From positions 1 through 64,000 of the forward strand of contig CAYPIE010000006.1 of the NCBI GenBank assembly GCA_964410665.1: DNA of 64,000 nucleotides. The letters run 5' to 3'. Under the pieces are notes generated by a model. It saw only the letters and a program-made list of their open reading frames with translations. It had not been told where the DNA came from and ran no database searches. Both the position numbers and the translations under genes were made by a program. This document shows positions 31,101-39,346 of this stretch, in pieces; the first letter of the stretch is position 1, and the number at the start of each line of letters is the position of its first letter. The stretch is from CAYPIE01 sp964410665 (GTDB lineage: Bacteria; Planctomycetota; Planctomycetia; Gemmatales; Gemmataceae).

Positions 31101-34100
31101 ACACCCTGTCCACCGACGGCGCCCAGACCCAGCATGTCGCCGACGCTTCGGGGAACCCCCGGGCCGACCGGCACCTCGGCACCCGCCGCAACGGCGCCGC
31201 CATCAACACCGCGGCCAGCTTCGGCATCGCCGACCACTCAAATGCCTCCTCCGGTAATCAGGTTCTCAAGCTCAACGGTGCTGAGCAGTACGTCGACGTC
31301 CCCGCCGGGACCGACTTGCAACCCGGGCGCGGGGCATTCAGCTTCTCGGGCTGGTTCCGGGTAGACGATCCGGCCAAGACACAAGACATCGCTGGGATGA
31401 ACGATCCCGTGCAACCGAACAACGGCTGGGCCTTGCGGATCAGCTACAATCAGCAAACTTCCAGGCGCCTCTCGGTCGTGCTCCGCCAGAGTAGTGGCGT
31501 CGGTCTACAAGTCGGGGCTGGGCCGGAGCTGCAGGCCAACACCTGGTATCATGTTGCCTTCACCTTCGACCCGAACAGCGTCGGTGCCAACGGCCTGGTC
31601 ACTCCGGACGCGGTGCGGATTTATGTAAATGGCATCTGGCAGCCGAATTCGGTCATCGTCTCCGATGGCCTGCCCGCCAACCCCGATGTGTCGACCGGCG
31701 ACACGGTGGACTTTACCATCGGTGCCCGGGGTGCCCGGGGTACCAACACCAGTTTTCTTTTTAGCGGGTATCTAGACGACGTGGCCGTCTGGAAGTCCAC
31801 CTTGACCCCGCTCCAAGTCCGGTCCTTATACCACGGAGTTCCCTCGCCTGCGTTCACACAGAGCACACCCTCTTCCCCGGTGACGTACAGCTTGACGGTC
31901 GACGGAGAATATGACGTCCACGACCAGCTCGACTTCGGGCTGACCAAGTCGATCGCGGTCGGTGGCATGGTCAAAGGCGAGGCGCTGAATGCCCGGGGAG
32001 TGTTGGACCCGAGCAAGGAGGTTCTCGCCGGCTGGGAGGTTCAATTAGTCGATGAGACCGATGTGGTGGTCCAAACCGCCACCACCGGGGAGGACGGCCA
32101 GTACATCTTCCCCGGCGTGCCCACCGGCACCTACACTATCCAGCAGCCGCTCGACGACCTGAAGGCCGGCTGGCGGCAGATCGCACCTCAAGACGCGACG
32201 GTACAGTTCTCGGACCCGATAACGCAGACATTCGGAGTGTGGTCTGATCACAGCGTCGCGGTCGACTTCGACCAGGACGGCCACATGGATATCGCGATCG
32301 CACCACCCAATCCGAACGGTATCTTCATCGTCGTGGTGTACTTTGGAAACGGTGACGGCACCTTCGATGAACAACTGTATAAATTCGAACAGACAGGGAT
32401 CACGGGCACCATCGTGGATCTGTTGGCTGGAGATGTTACCGGGAACGGAAGGACCGATCTGGTGGTGATTGGGAACGTCCAAGCCCCGCCGGTGTTATTC
32501 CGCAATCAAGGGAAGGACCGCACCTCCCTGTTTAGCAACGACGGGCACAGCTTGTTCGTGCCTCAATTTGATTTTATCCGCCCTTATTACAGCGGCACCA
32601 TCGGAGATTTCGACGGGGATGGAAACGACGATGTCATCGTCGCCGGTTTAAACCCGAACGATCCGTCGTTCATGTATCTCGATTTCGCATCTGTCAACAC
32701 CAACAGGGCGAGGGCATATAGTTCGGGATATGTTACCGTCCCGGGCACTGTTTCGGCCGAAGATGTCTCCCTCGACCGGGGCTATTTGAATGATGACTCT
32801 CACCTGGACGTACTGCTCACGGTGTCCGGCGTCGTTTACGTCTGGTACGGGACTGGCGATGGCCATTTCCAGACCCCCTTTCCACTGTTCGGTGTTTCCG
32901 GGAACATCCCCAAGGGGCCTGGAGCCTTCGGGGATGTCAACCGAGACGGCCGCCTAGATGTCGCCTTACCCATCTCACTGCCATCCGGATCTTCCAGCGT
33001 AGCCGCGGTGACCTGGTCTTTACAGACGGATCCCAGCGACAGTCCGGGAGTGACCAGCTACATTGTCCCTGAGAACACTGTCGGGAACCAGCAACCAAAC
33101 AGTTACGTCCAATATAACTTGGGAATGAACTTTGATGTTGGGGATCGTGCTATCACGGTCACCGATCTAGGGCTTTTCATCAGCGCAATCCCGGAGATGG
33201 ACGTTCTTAGTCCCCTCCGCGTCAACCTGTTTGAGCGAACAACAAGGACGCTCGTTGCCAGCAGGCCGTACGACTCTTCGGTCAGTTACATCGAGGGGGC
33301 CTCGCAGTTCATGACGCTCGATCAGCCGGTGTATTTACCGGCCGGCTTCAAGGGTACGATCGTCGGTGCCGGGTATGGCAAAAGTTTCGAGAATTCGATC
33401 GCCTGGAACGGGAACTCTGGTTCTAGCCCCACCGGCCCCGGAACGAACTTCCCGTGGACTACCGACGACGGCGGCGGACTGATCAAGTTCGTCGGCCCGC
33501 CGTTGTACGTGAATACACTGAATAGTGGTGACGAGTTCACCTACCCGACCTCTCGGGATGTTGGACCGCCCAACCAGTATGCTGCGGGCACGTTCAAGTT
33601 CAAGCAAGGGGCAGTGCTCGGCGATGACGAGTACAACTTCATCACCGGCGCCTTCGATACCACCCAGGCGATGGTGGTCCAGGACGTCAACGGAGACCTC
33701 CGTCCCGACCTTTTGGTCTACGGGACCAAGTCCAACCAACCCGAACCGTTGCGGCTCCTGCTCAACCGCGGGGATGGACCGGACTGGTTCCACTTGCCTG
33801 CGACGCTGAACGCCCCCGCCAGCAACCGCTTCCTTATCGCCGACTGGAACGGCGACGACTTGCCCGACCTGACGGTGGCCAACTTTACCGAGGGTGCTAA
33901 TCAAGTCCAACTGTCCACATACTTGAACGAAACCAAGCTCACCAATCAGGCGATCGAGATCGTGTTGGACGCGGAGGACGAATCAGCCGGGAACGACTTC
34001 GTCAACGGCCAGACCAGCCAGCTCACCGGCAGCGTTCACGTCGATACCGACGGTGACGGCGAGCAAGACGCCGAGGAACCGGGACTGGGCGCAACCACGG

Positions 34101-35590
34101 TGTATGTGGACCGGGATCGGGACGGCCGCCTGGACGAAGGGGAGCCGGTGAGTGTTACTCAGGCCGATGGTTCCTATGCCTTCGATGGCTTGCCCGTAGG
34201 ACGCCATCAGGTCCGCGTCCTGGAGAATGACGGGCATATCCTGACCCACCCGGCGCTAGCAGTGCACACCGTCGATGTGCTGACCGGCCCGACATCCGAA
34301 CAGCCCTTGCACTTCGCTGCGACCCCGGCCTGGATGGCTTCCCTGCCCGATCACACCATCGAGGAAGGCATGTCGTTCATGGCCAGCGTTACCATCACTG
34401 AGCTCGGTGGCCAACGCGATCTGACCTTTTCCCTGGAGCCGGGCGCCCCCGCTAACGCTATGATCGATCCATCGACCGGGGAGATCACCTGGGACGGCTC
34501 CCGCTCCGAAGGACCAGGCACCTATTCCATCGTCGTGCGGGCAACCGATACTACCAATTCTTCCCAGTCGCAGACCCGCACCTTTCGGGTGACCGAATGG
34601 GCCAGTCCACCGGTAGGGCAGAACACTACCGGGCAATTCTCCGCGAACGGACCCGGCCGAGCCGATGTCACCGTGTACCAACCGGACGGCACCGACGCTT
34701 ACACCGTGACCGTGACGGACACCCCGGCGAGCCTGGGCACGACCCCATCAGCTGTGGCCGATGTCACCGGCGACGGCACTCCCGACCTGGTTGTCGGCTC
34801 TGGAGTGGGCAGTCCCCCACAAGTCCGTGTGTTCGATGGCGTGACCCAAGAAGTGGTCACCTCGTTCATACCCTTCGAGCCAACGTTCACCGGCGGGGTG
34901 CATGTGGCAGCGGGGGACGTCACCGACGACGGTCGGGCGGACATCGTGGTCACCCCCGCGGACGGCGGGGGGCCGCGCGTCCGCGTCTTTTCCGGAGACG
35001 GTTTGACCATCCTCGCGGACTTCTGGGGCATCAACGACCCCGACTTCCGCGGGGGGTTGCATGCGGCCTTGGCCGATCTTAACCGCGACGGAGTTGCTGA
35101 CCTGATCGTCGGCGCGGGCGCCGGCGGGGGCCCCCGGCTCGCGGCGTACGACGGCGCCACAATTGGTACTGGCTCGCCCGCCAAGCTGTTTGCCGACCTG
35201 TTTGCCTTCGAACCCAGCCAGGTGGCCGGGGTGCATGTCACGGCCGCGGATGTAAACGGAGACAGCATCCCCGACTTAGTGATTGGAGCAGGACCAGGCA
35301 GTGCCCCGCGTGTACGCGTTCTGTCGGGAGCAGATCTCTTAGGGAGGCAGGCTCCCGAAGTGGTCGCCGACTTCTATGCCGGTGATTCCTCGAGCCGCGG
35401 TGGCGTGAGGGTGGCTGGCAAAGACCTGGATGGAGACGTTTACGCGGACTTGGTGATTGGATCAGGACCCGACACGCTCCCAGAGGTCAGAACTTACCTC
35501 GGACGCCGCCTCGTGATCGGAGAGGGTGAGCCAGAAACCGCTTTTCGAGCCTTTGAAGAAGATGATCCAGGCGGCATTTATGTTGGTTAA
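25172..35590 (+). CDS. giant 3472-residue multidomain surface protein with FG-GAP repeats
   Basis: The start has GGAG about 8 nt upstream. Residues 1-45 carry an Arg-rich leader and LDGLEDRIAPA. Residues about 45-780 are repetitive beta-rich sequence. An FG-GAP/VCBS block follows at about 806-1102 (repeats with GDxxGDGxxDIVVxAGxGGGPRVRVF). A beta domain at about 1403-1529 recurs at 2623-2810 (SYLVP..T.GNQ...LGMxFDV..ITxLGxF). SdrD-B-like modules with DxDxDG loops occur near 1580, 1750, 2270 and 2950. A LamG/concanavalin-like domain lies at about 2010-2225, a second FG-GAP-like region near 2360-2610, an Ig-like domain near 3050-3150, and a terminal FG-GAP block at 3190-3472 ending GGIYVG. It is probably an extracellular adhesin or matrix protein. 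The gene shows strong C/G third positions. It is downstream of the ECF sigma and kinase genes. Confidence 0.88.
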   Translation: MMYPAEQPSRQRLQVPGRSARRPHGGRLQLDGLEDRIAPAVDFYNFGGLTFRGDFTSDPNAPDQLATDTFDVGTPVHVGLDPDGGEFYPLWQIDGHVFIPDPDRDSESTTFQIGDPADKASTIALAQVPTEPVFWRIEGDIADFDASLLSGEQAGGLSLTDEGSPVGITVAGIPTGFEIHQATFIDADDPANASMEADGELNFDTLPVNLTALTVAATIQVNSGVTLESVEAKLALPSFQAGGVTITGELGVEYDQEEKQFSFFGGAKFEAEGLSGQQGSELEVLIGTQSDPGMTITDGALDKIAVGLTGEFEAFGLAFAPDQLTFEYNLDTNSDQYLDFIMFGALSVKVPNGEASDGGSNTTSIQAQFGDSAEAAGLVIDTATGTVERVDVAVSGTLNILGFTLESPANNPVHFVYDATQALYELSGEVTAPQLFDTTVTMGTPAQPGIQIEDGSWSVNDLEVSFADVNLGAFKIKNLDVTFMQDGTDLEFDFEIDILFPGSWEVDGEIDMRFNTATKQFRIHEIFLKWRANKDSARIPIGPTGLFLREIDATLNNLDQPSDLVVSGHITAEYGDTVKLFGKSTKFLSAVGAFTVDRNHLEIDADIYLGSFRSNNGGKPSGVLGEGTGKVLLDWNEGKYTVDLKAGLVDDIFQIDADFEFDRGGAIWIAADARVVMPKQIPFIGGKTLASLDFRLAYSHTDLDNSYVAAWTTVDLLFTKKAIGIEYEFGEKKVKVIGNKAINRLSQDPFPQSPSVDVYSQTFDLAANQAEYTTGLVTSTPAAGSNQVTMHSPDGASVRRVLTTELSAFPQGVRTAAGDVTGDGVVDLILVARTGGSPLIQVIDGVNNTTIASFEAFESSFTGGVYAATGDVDGDGWDDIVVSAGPGGGPRVRVFSGKTFLLIADFFAFDDPNFRGGIHVAMGDLNGDQRADLIVAAGAGGGPRIMAFDGASLTRRPTKIVGDFLAFNDPGYRGGASITLADVNGDQIDDLIVGAGAGGGPRVAVFNGVSLSNSPQRLVADHFAFEPSHRGGVMVAGGDIDGDGFAEVVAAPGRGGAPRVIAVSGSQLAQRGAWQEVMNFFAGNPSHRDGADVTLEDLNESTPAGPGATNASFSVNFPSNDGTQTISVTPPGGKEIMQADFDPATNGIQLLTDQNSPTSVNVSVVGDASDSTALLPAGTYTVKLYSTGYTFANNPVGILDIVDDGNGNTQINLTDKADGLAVNNTISVTGNTSTTGANSPYNTNHVVQSISSDGLTLVTDQPYDNAVGVGNAGTVAGWQQPQFSGNFYTPPPTVTFTEQPPVTPDGETLQLSIAGFADKALESGTVVDVYLDRDDTGYDGRLLQKGVSLTFNDSGNFTATTDLDIGDLFSGTYHLYLVIDDGVNTPVFSAYTNGFRPPEAVQGTISSPFSATNTSYLVPRGTAGNQPFSGPLGMAFDVNEPVRITELGVFDDLSNGLKNTLTATLWDRTDTTTPMATLTFTPGDPGRLDGGSRFKPLPTPVTLPAGFQGLIVAQGYGANERNGNSVSPAWTTNSGDGAITFVGPSRYGNTPGVYPDQLDTSTANRFAAGTFNFQAASRLKGWQVFADLDRDGVYQFSEPISGPSNTDGQYHLVPSPGDLTFDVTSVRPAPAGGKVIVQMKTRSRDFNRGWKIGDQFTLSGSSVNAYNRVHTITSIATTPGLFTTDVDYTANATGGTAALAVDPLPTATPFDLALINPVPTVYNSDDTTVTTVTYDGTSVTQVDFTPKEYSVIRGNVFADLSRDGIRVESVPAARYDFGTQNSPVQAGYTQVTRQMTYTEARGYGWLNTVQNTNRSNGTTPVALTRDFVLNPEMVFQTDLPNASYDVTLTIGDDTGRHDQVGVFLQGAQVDKVTTMVGQFVEKTYANVVVSDGTLTLRLASLGGTDPNAVLNGMTITRADDPALGGFTVELLQGGQVVATTLSGTDGSYRFARPEPGDYMVRVIPWNGSAATYTFEADTLSTDGAQTQHVADASGNPRADRHLGTRRNGAAINTAASFGIADHSNASSGNQVLKLNGAEQYVDVPAGTDLQPGRGAFSFSGWFRVDDPAKTQDIAGMNDPVQPNNGWALRISYNQQTSRRLSVVLRQSSGVGLQVGAGPELQANTWYHVAFTFDPNSVGANGLVTPDAVRIYVNGIWQPNSVIVSDGLPANPDVSTGDTVDFTIGARGARGTNTSFLFSGYLDDVAVWKSTLTPLQVRSLYHGVPSPAFTQSTPSSPVTYSLTVDGEYDVHDQLDFGLTKSIAVGGMVKGEALNARGVLDPSKEVLAGWEVQLVDETDVVVQTATTGEDGQYIFPGVPTGTYTIQQPLDDLKAGWRQIAPQDATVQFSDPITQTFGVWSDHSVAVDFDQDGHMDIAIAPPNPNGIFIVVVYFGNGDGTFDEQLYKFEQTGITGTIVDLLAGDVTGNGRTDLVVIGNVQAPPVLFRNQGKDRTSLFSNDGHSLFVPQFDFIRPYYSGTIGDFDGDGNDDVIVAGLNPNDPSFMYLDFASVNTNRARAYSSGYVTVPGTVSAEDVSLDRGYLNDDSHLDVLLTVSGVVYVWYGTGDGHFQTPFPLFGVSGNIPKGPGAFGDVNRDGRLDVALPISLPSGSSSVAAVTWSLQTDPSDSPGVTSYIVPENTVGNQQPNSYVQYNLGMNFDVGDRAITVTDLGLFISAIPEMDVLSPLRVNLFERTTRTLVASRPYDSSVSYIEGASQFMTLDQPVYLPAGFKGTIVGAGYGKSFENSIAWNGNSGSSPTGPGTNFPWTTDDGGGLIKFVGPPLYVNTLNSGDEFTYPTSRDVGPPNQYAAGTFKFKQGAVLGDDEYNFITGAFDTTQAMVVQDVNGDLRPDLLVYGTKSNQPEPLRLLLNRGDGPDWFHLPATLNAPASNRFLIADWNGDDLPDLTVANFTEGANQVQLSTYLNETKLTNQAIEIVLDAEDESAGNDFVNGQTSQLTGSVHVDTDGDGEQDAEEPGLGATTVYVDRDRDGRLDEGEPVSVTQADGSYAFDGLPVGRHQVRVLENDGHILTHPALAVHTVDVLTGPTSEQPLHFAATPAWMASLPDHTIEEGMSFMASVTITELGGQRDLTFSLEPGAPANAMIDPSTGEITWDGSRSEGPGTYSIVVRATDTTNSSQSQTRTFRVTEWASPPVGQNTTGQFSANGPGRADVTVYQPDGTDAYTVTVTDTPASLGTTPSAVADVTGDGTPDLVVGSGVGSPPQVRVFDGVTQEVVTSFIPFEPTFTGGVHVAAGDVTDDGRADIVVTPADGGGPRVRVFSGDGLTILADFWGINDPDFRGGLHAALADLNRDGVADLIVGAGAGGGPRLAAYDGATIGTGSPAKLFADLFAFEPSQVAGVHVTAADVNGDSIPDLVIGAGPGSAPRVRVLSGADLLGRQAPEVVADFYAGDSSSRGGVRVAGKDLDGDVYADLVIGSGPDTLPEVRTYLGRRLVIGEGEPETAFRAFEEDDPGGIYVG
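27591..28480 (+). repeat. first FG-GAP repeat block in the giant gene
   Basis: About seven tandem units of roughly 65 codons each begin with a GDV(T/D)GDG-type calcium loop and contain GGGPRV(R/A)VF. They probably form the blades of an integrin-alpha-like propeller. Confidence 0.8.
34741..35590 (+). repeat. C-terminal FG-GAP repeat block in the giant gene
   Basis: This second full block has the same repeat unit as 27591-28480 and closes the protein with GGIYVG. It is the region most similar to the isolated plus-strand fragment at about 40222-40947. Confidence 0.8.
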
Positions 35591-35682
35591 CGAGGATTCG
35601 TGTCTTCTCGCAGGTCAGCTCAATGGCGTGGACCACCGGGTGATTGAAAAAGGGCAAGGCATCCGAGTGAAAACTACTTCGG

Positions 35683-35729
35683 CCGGGCTGAGAATGGGTC
35701 CATTCTCAGCCCGGTTATCCCAGTTTTTT
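35683..35729 (+). terminator. strong intrinsic terminator
   Basis: A perfect 15-bp stem (35683-35697 with 35700-35714, core GGGCTGAGAATGG) is followed within 9 nt by a run of seven T (35723-35729). It lies 93 nt after the giant gene and between convergent genes, so it ends plus-strand transcription and may also protect the tricorn gene. Confidence 0.88.
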
Positions 35730-35788
35730 TCAAGACTAGGTGTCGCTTCTCTCCCTCAGTTTGCGAGGGTCATCACTTCCGTCCAAGA

Positions 35789-38700
35789 TCACTCGCCACC
35801 CGTCCCTTTGATCGCTCCAGGCAGAGCACGCACGGGGAAAGGCGGGCGCTTGGGTTCCTGGACCGTAGACTTTTCGAGTTGCTCCAGGACAATCTCAATC
35901 GCCTTTTCCAATTGCGGGTCTCGCCCAGCCATGATGTCCGCAGGATACTGTTCGACCTCGACATCCGGGGGCACACCGGCATTTTCGACGACCCAACCGT
36001 TTTCCGGGTCCCAGATCGCGAAGCTTGGAGCAGTGATGCTGCCCCCATCGATCAGGGATGGATAGCCGGAGATTCCGACCAGGCCACCCCAGGTGCGCTT
36101 GCCCACCAGGGTGCCCATCTTGAGCCTACGAAACATCCACGGCAGCAAATCACCCCCGGACCCCGCGGTTTCGTTAATGATCATCACCTTGGGACCATGA
36201 ATGGCTGCAGAGGGTGTTCGCCAGTTGGCGCCATACCGTGGCACCCAGTAGGTCAGAAACGGCCGGCGGAGCAGGTCGATGTAGTAGTCGGCGACCTGGC
36301 CGCCGCTATTGAACCGCTCATCGATAATGACCGCCTGCTTGTCCACCTGTGGGAAGAAGTAGCGCTTGAAGTACTCCCGACCACGGCCGGCGGTGTCTGG
36401 TACGTAAACGTAAGCAACCTTGCCGTCGGTCGCCTCGTGGACCTTCTTGAGGTTCCCCTCGATCCAGGCTCGATTCCGTAGCGACAGCTCGCTACCGATC
36501 GGGCGGACGATCACCGTACGCGACTCTTTGCCCGTCGCGTCAGGGCCAACAGTGATCTCGATCTGTTCACCGGCGGTGTTCTCGAAGAACTGGTACAGGT
36601 TCTCCGGCGGCCGCACCGGCTGGCCTCGGACCGCGAGCAGATACTCGCCCGCCTTCACGTTCACTCCCGGTTCGGTCAAAGGTGCGCGGAGATTCGGGTC
36701 CCAGTTCAGACCACCGTACACCTTCTTGAAGCGATAGCGACCTTCGGCAACTTCATAATCTGCGCCCAACAGACCCCCCGAGATCGTGTCCGTGTCGTGG
36801 AGGCGGTCGCCGCCGCCACCACGATGGTGACCGACGGCCAACTCGCTACACATCCACTGGATCACCCGGTTGAGGTCACTACGGGTGGCACAATGGTCCA
36901 CGAACGGTCGGTATTTCTCCCGCATCGCCTCCCAGTCGGCCCCGTGGAAGTTGGTGGCATAGAAGTAGTCTCGGTTGATCCGCCAGGCCTCGTGGAAGAT
37001 CTGCGGCCACTCCTTGACCGGGTCGATCTTGATTTCGATGGCGGCCAAATCGAGCTTCTTGGGCTCGGGAGCTCCCTTCCCCACCGGAGCAATAAACCAG
37101 TCGCTACTGCCGGATGAGTAGAGCACCTTCGACGCGTCGGGGGTAAGCTCGTAACCGCGCACCTTGGACTTGATCTCCGTCGCTTTACGGTCTTTCAAGT
37201 CGTAGCGCATGAGCGTCGCCCCTCCCTGTCCAGGACCACCCTCGCTACGGTCTCGCTTCAGGAAGAATAGCTGTCCCTTCTTGCCAGATTGCAGAGCCAG
37301 ATACGAGTCTGCTGAGAGCGGGAATGCCACGATCCGCTGGTCGATCCCATCGAAGTCGATCGAGACGGGGTCCGGCTTTTTCTCGTCAGACTTCTCTTTG
37401 TCCTCGGCGTTCTCGTCGTCGTCCTCTTCCTTATCGACCTCTTTCTCGTCGTCGTCGTCTTCCGATTCTTCCTCGTCACTCTCCGGTCGGAAGGGTGATG
37501 GCTCATCGGCTTGGAGCACCGCCAGGTACAGGGACCATTCCGGCGTTCGGACCTCACCCGAAGACTGCGAGAAGCCGTGTTTGTTCATCCCCGTGTCCGT
37601 CGAACCGAGGAAGTAAAGGTACTTCCCACCGCGGTCGAATACCGGGTTGACGGCCTCGCTCAGGCCATCGGTAAGGGGATACGACTTTTTAGCTTCCAGT
37701 GAGTAGACATGGACCCGAGAAATCTGGGCCGGCGTTTCCTCCGAGTACGCCACCCACCGGGAGTCCGGGGACCAGCTGGAAGCACCTAGAGAACGACTCC
37801 CCCCGTACGCAGGTTTGTCCAGAATCGGCGTTACCTTTCCGGTGCCGACGTCGAGGCAGTAGATCGACGAGGCATTGTCCTGGTACAGTAATTTCTTGGA
37901 ATCCGGCGACCAGACAAGGTTGCGATAGAACCCGGCCCCCATCAGGGGGATGATTCGCTCCTCACCCTTTCCGGACTGCGGCTCCAGAATCAGCTGGTAC
38001 TCTCCGCTGCGGTCGGAGACGTAGGCAATGGTCTCGCCGTCGGGCGACCAGGAGGGGCTGCGCTCGTGGGCATCCTGGGTCAGGCATAGGTTGCGTGGGT
38101 CGCCCTTCTCAGCGGGCACGGTGATGATCTCGCCCCGGGTCTCGACGACCGCCCTAGCACCGGAGGGAGACACGGATGCGCTGCGCACATACTTGGACCC
38201 CTTGACGTAACGAGCGCGGCGTTCTGGGAGGTCCGCGGCGACCCCGATCTTAAGCCGCGATGGCTGACCAAGCTCCCCATCATCGGCCACGGTCATGTGA
38301 TGCAGATAGCCACCCTGCTCATAGACGATATGCCCACCGCCTACTGACACATCCAGTACAGGAAATTCGTTATAGCGAGTTAACTGAATCATCTCCTTGC
38401 TAGCGAGGTCAAAGCTGTACAAGTTGAACTCGCCTTCTCGATCAGAGCGAAATAGTAGTTTGTTCGGCGTCAGCCAAAACGGGTCGGAGTCATTACACCG
38501 CCCTTCCGGCTGTGGAATCTGTTCGACTCCAAGTCCAGCGAACGTGAGGATCCAGATCCGGGTGTGCGTCCCACCGCGGTAGTTTTTCCACTGTTTGAAG
38601 CGCTCGGCGAGAGGGGTATAGGCAAATCGCTTCCCATCGGGGGAGTAACATCCCTTGACCCCGTTGGGGATCGGCAGTTTCTCGGGCATTCCCCCACCGA

Positions 38701-39139
38701 CAGGCACCGTAAAAAACTGCGTGTAGCGTCGGGTAAAGACTTCCCGGGCCGAGGAAAAGAGCACCCCGGAGCCGTCGGGCGTAAAGTCGCGAACGAGATC
38801 GTCGCCCGGATGGTAGGTAAGACGTTTCGGGATGCCACCTTTCGAGGAGATCAAATAGACATCAATATTACCGTCATACTCGCCACTGAAGGCCACCCAG
38901 TCTCCGTCCGGCGAGATCACCGGCTGACCCTCGAAGCCAATGTGCGTTGTCAACCGACGGAGATTGCTGCCGTCATAATCCGCAATCCACAGGTCGTCGG
39001 CATAAACGAACGCGAGCTGTTCTGGACCAGCCGCGGGCTGAGCCAACAGTCGAGTATCGTTCGTATCGGGTGCGGCAATGGCTGGCGGACAAAAGGTCAA
39101 GCTATTCAGTAACAGGAACACAATCAACGAGCGTTTCAT
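35789..39139 (-). CDS. secreted tricorn-type protease (S41 family)
   Basis: The protein has 1116 residues. The ATG at 39139 has GGAG 9 nt upstream and starts a signal peptide (MKRSLIVFLLLNSLTFCPPAIA). The N-terminal half holds TolB/WD-like propeller repeats (FVYADDLWIADYDGSNLRRLT, SPDGDWVAFSG, SPSWSPDGETIAYVSDRSG). A very acidic insert lies at about 570-605, rich in Glu, Asp and Lys. A PDZ-like region (about 850-910) precedes the S41 peptidase core with DERFNSGG and ETAGSGGDLLPW, where the Ser is the nucleophile, and GNGW/VENAG toward the end. Tricorn proteases degrade peptides produced by larger proteases. Export suggests it works in the periplasm or outside. Transcription is convergent with the giant gene. 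Confidence 0.92.
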   Translation of the reverse strand: MKRSLIVFLLLNSLTFCPPAIAAPDTNDTRLLAQPAAGPEQLAFVYADDLWIADYDGSNLRRLTTHIGFEGQPVISPDGDWVAFSGEYDGNIDVYLISSKGGIPKRLTYHPGDDLVRDFTPDGSGVLFSSAREVFTRRYTQFFTVPVGGGMPEKLPIPNGVKGCYSPDGKRFAYTPLAERFKQWKNYRGGTHTRIWILTFAGLGVEQIPQPEGRCNDSDPFWLTPNKLLFRSDREGEFNLYSFDLASKEMIQLTRYNEFPVLDVSVGGGHIVYEQGGYLHHMTVADDGELGQPSRLKIGVAADLPERRARYVKGSKYVRSASVSPSGARAVVETRGEIITVPAEKGDPRNLCLTQDAHERSPSWSPDGETIAYVSDRSGEYQLILEPQSGKGEERIIPLMGAGFYRNLVWSPDSKKLLYQDNASSIYCLDVGTGKVTPILDKPAYGGSRSLGASSWSPDSRWVAYSEETPAQISRVHVYSLEAKKSYPLTDGLSEAVNPVFDRGGKYLYFLGSTDTGMNKHGFSQSSGEVRTPEWSLYLAVLQADEPSPFRPESDEEESEDDDDEKEVDKEEDDDENAEDKEKSDEKKPDPVSIDFDGIDQRIVAFPLSADSYLALQSGKKGQLFFLKRDRSEGGPGQGGATLMRYDLKDRKATEIKSKVRGYELTPDASKVLYSSGSSDWFIAPVGKGAPEPKKLDLAAIEIKIDPVKEWPQIFHEAWRINRDYFYATNFHGADWEAMREKYRPFVDHCATRSDLNRVIQWMCSELAVGHHRGGGGDRLHDTDTISGGLLGADYEVAEGRYRFKKVYGGLNWDPNLRAPLTEPGVNVKAGEYLLAVRGQPVRPPENLYQFFENTAGEQIEITVGPDATGKESRTVIVRPIGSELSLRNRAWIEGNLKKVHEATDGKVAYVYVPDTAGRGREYFKRYFFPQVDKQAVIIDERFNSGGQVADYYIDLLRRPFLTYWVPRYGANWRTPSAAIHGPKVMIINETAGSGGDLLPWMFRRLKMGTLVGKRTWGGLVGISGYPSLIDGGSITAPSFAIWDPENGWVVENAGVPPDVEVEQYPADIMAGRDPQLEKAIEIVLEQLEKSTVQEPKRPPFPVRALPGAIKGTGGE

Positions 39140-39346
39140 CCAGCATACTCCAAACGGATGCGAATCGTGAAAAGGCTTACTGTGGTGGACGGTCGGGATG
39201 TCGACTTCCTTCAATCCTAGGGGTTAGGTTCAGACACGAAATCTCTGCGTATTATGTTCTGAGCGCCCGCGATGTTCCAGTTCCTAGAGTGACTACTTGT
39301 TGGCATTCGAACGGATGATCCTGATCGTCCCTCGGTCGATGAACGA

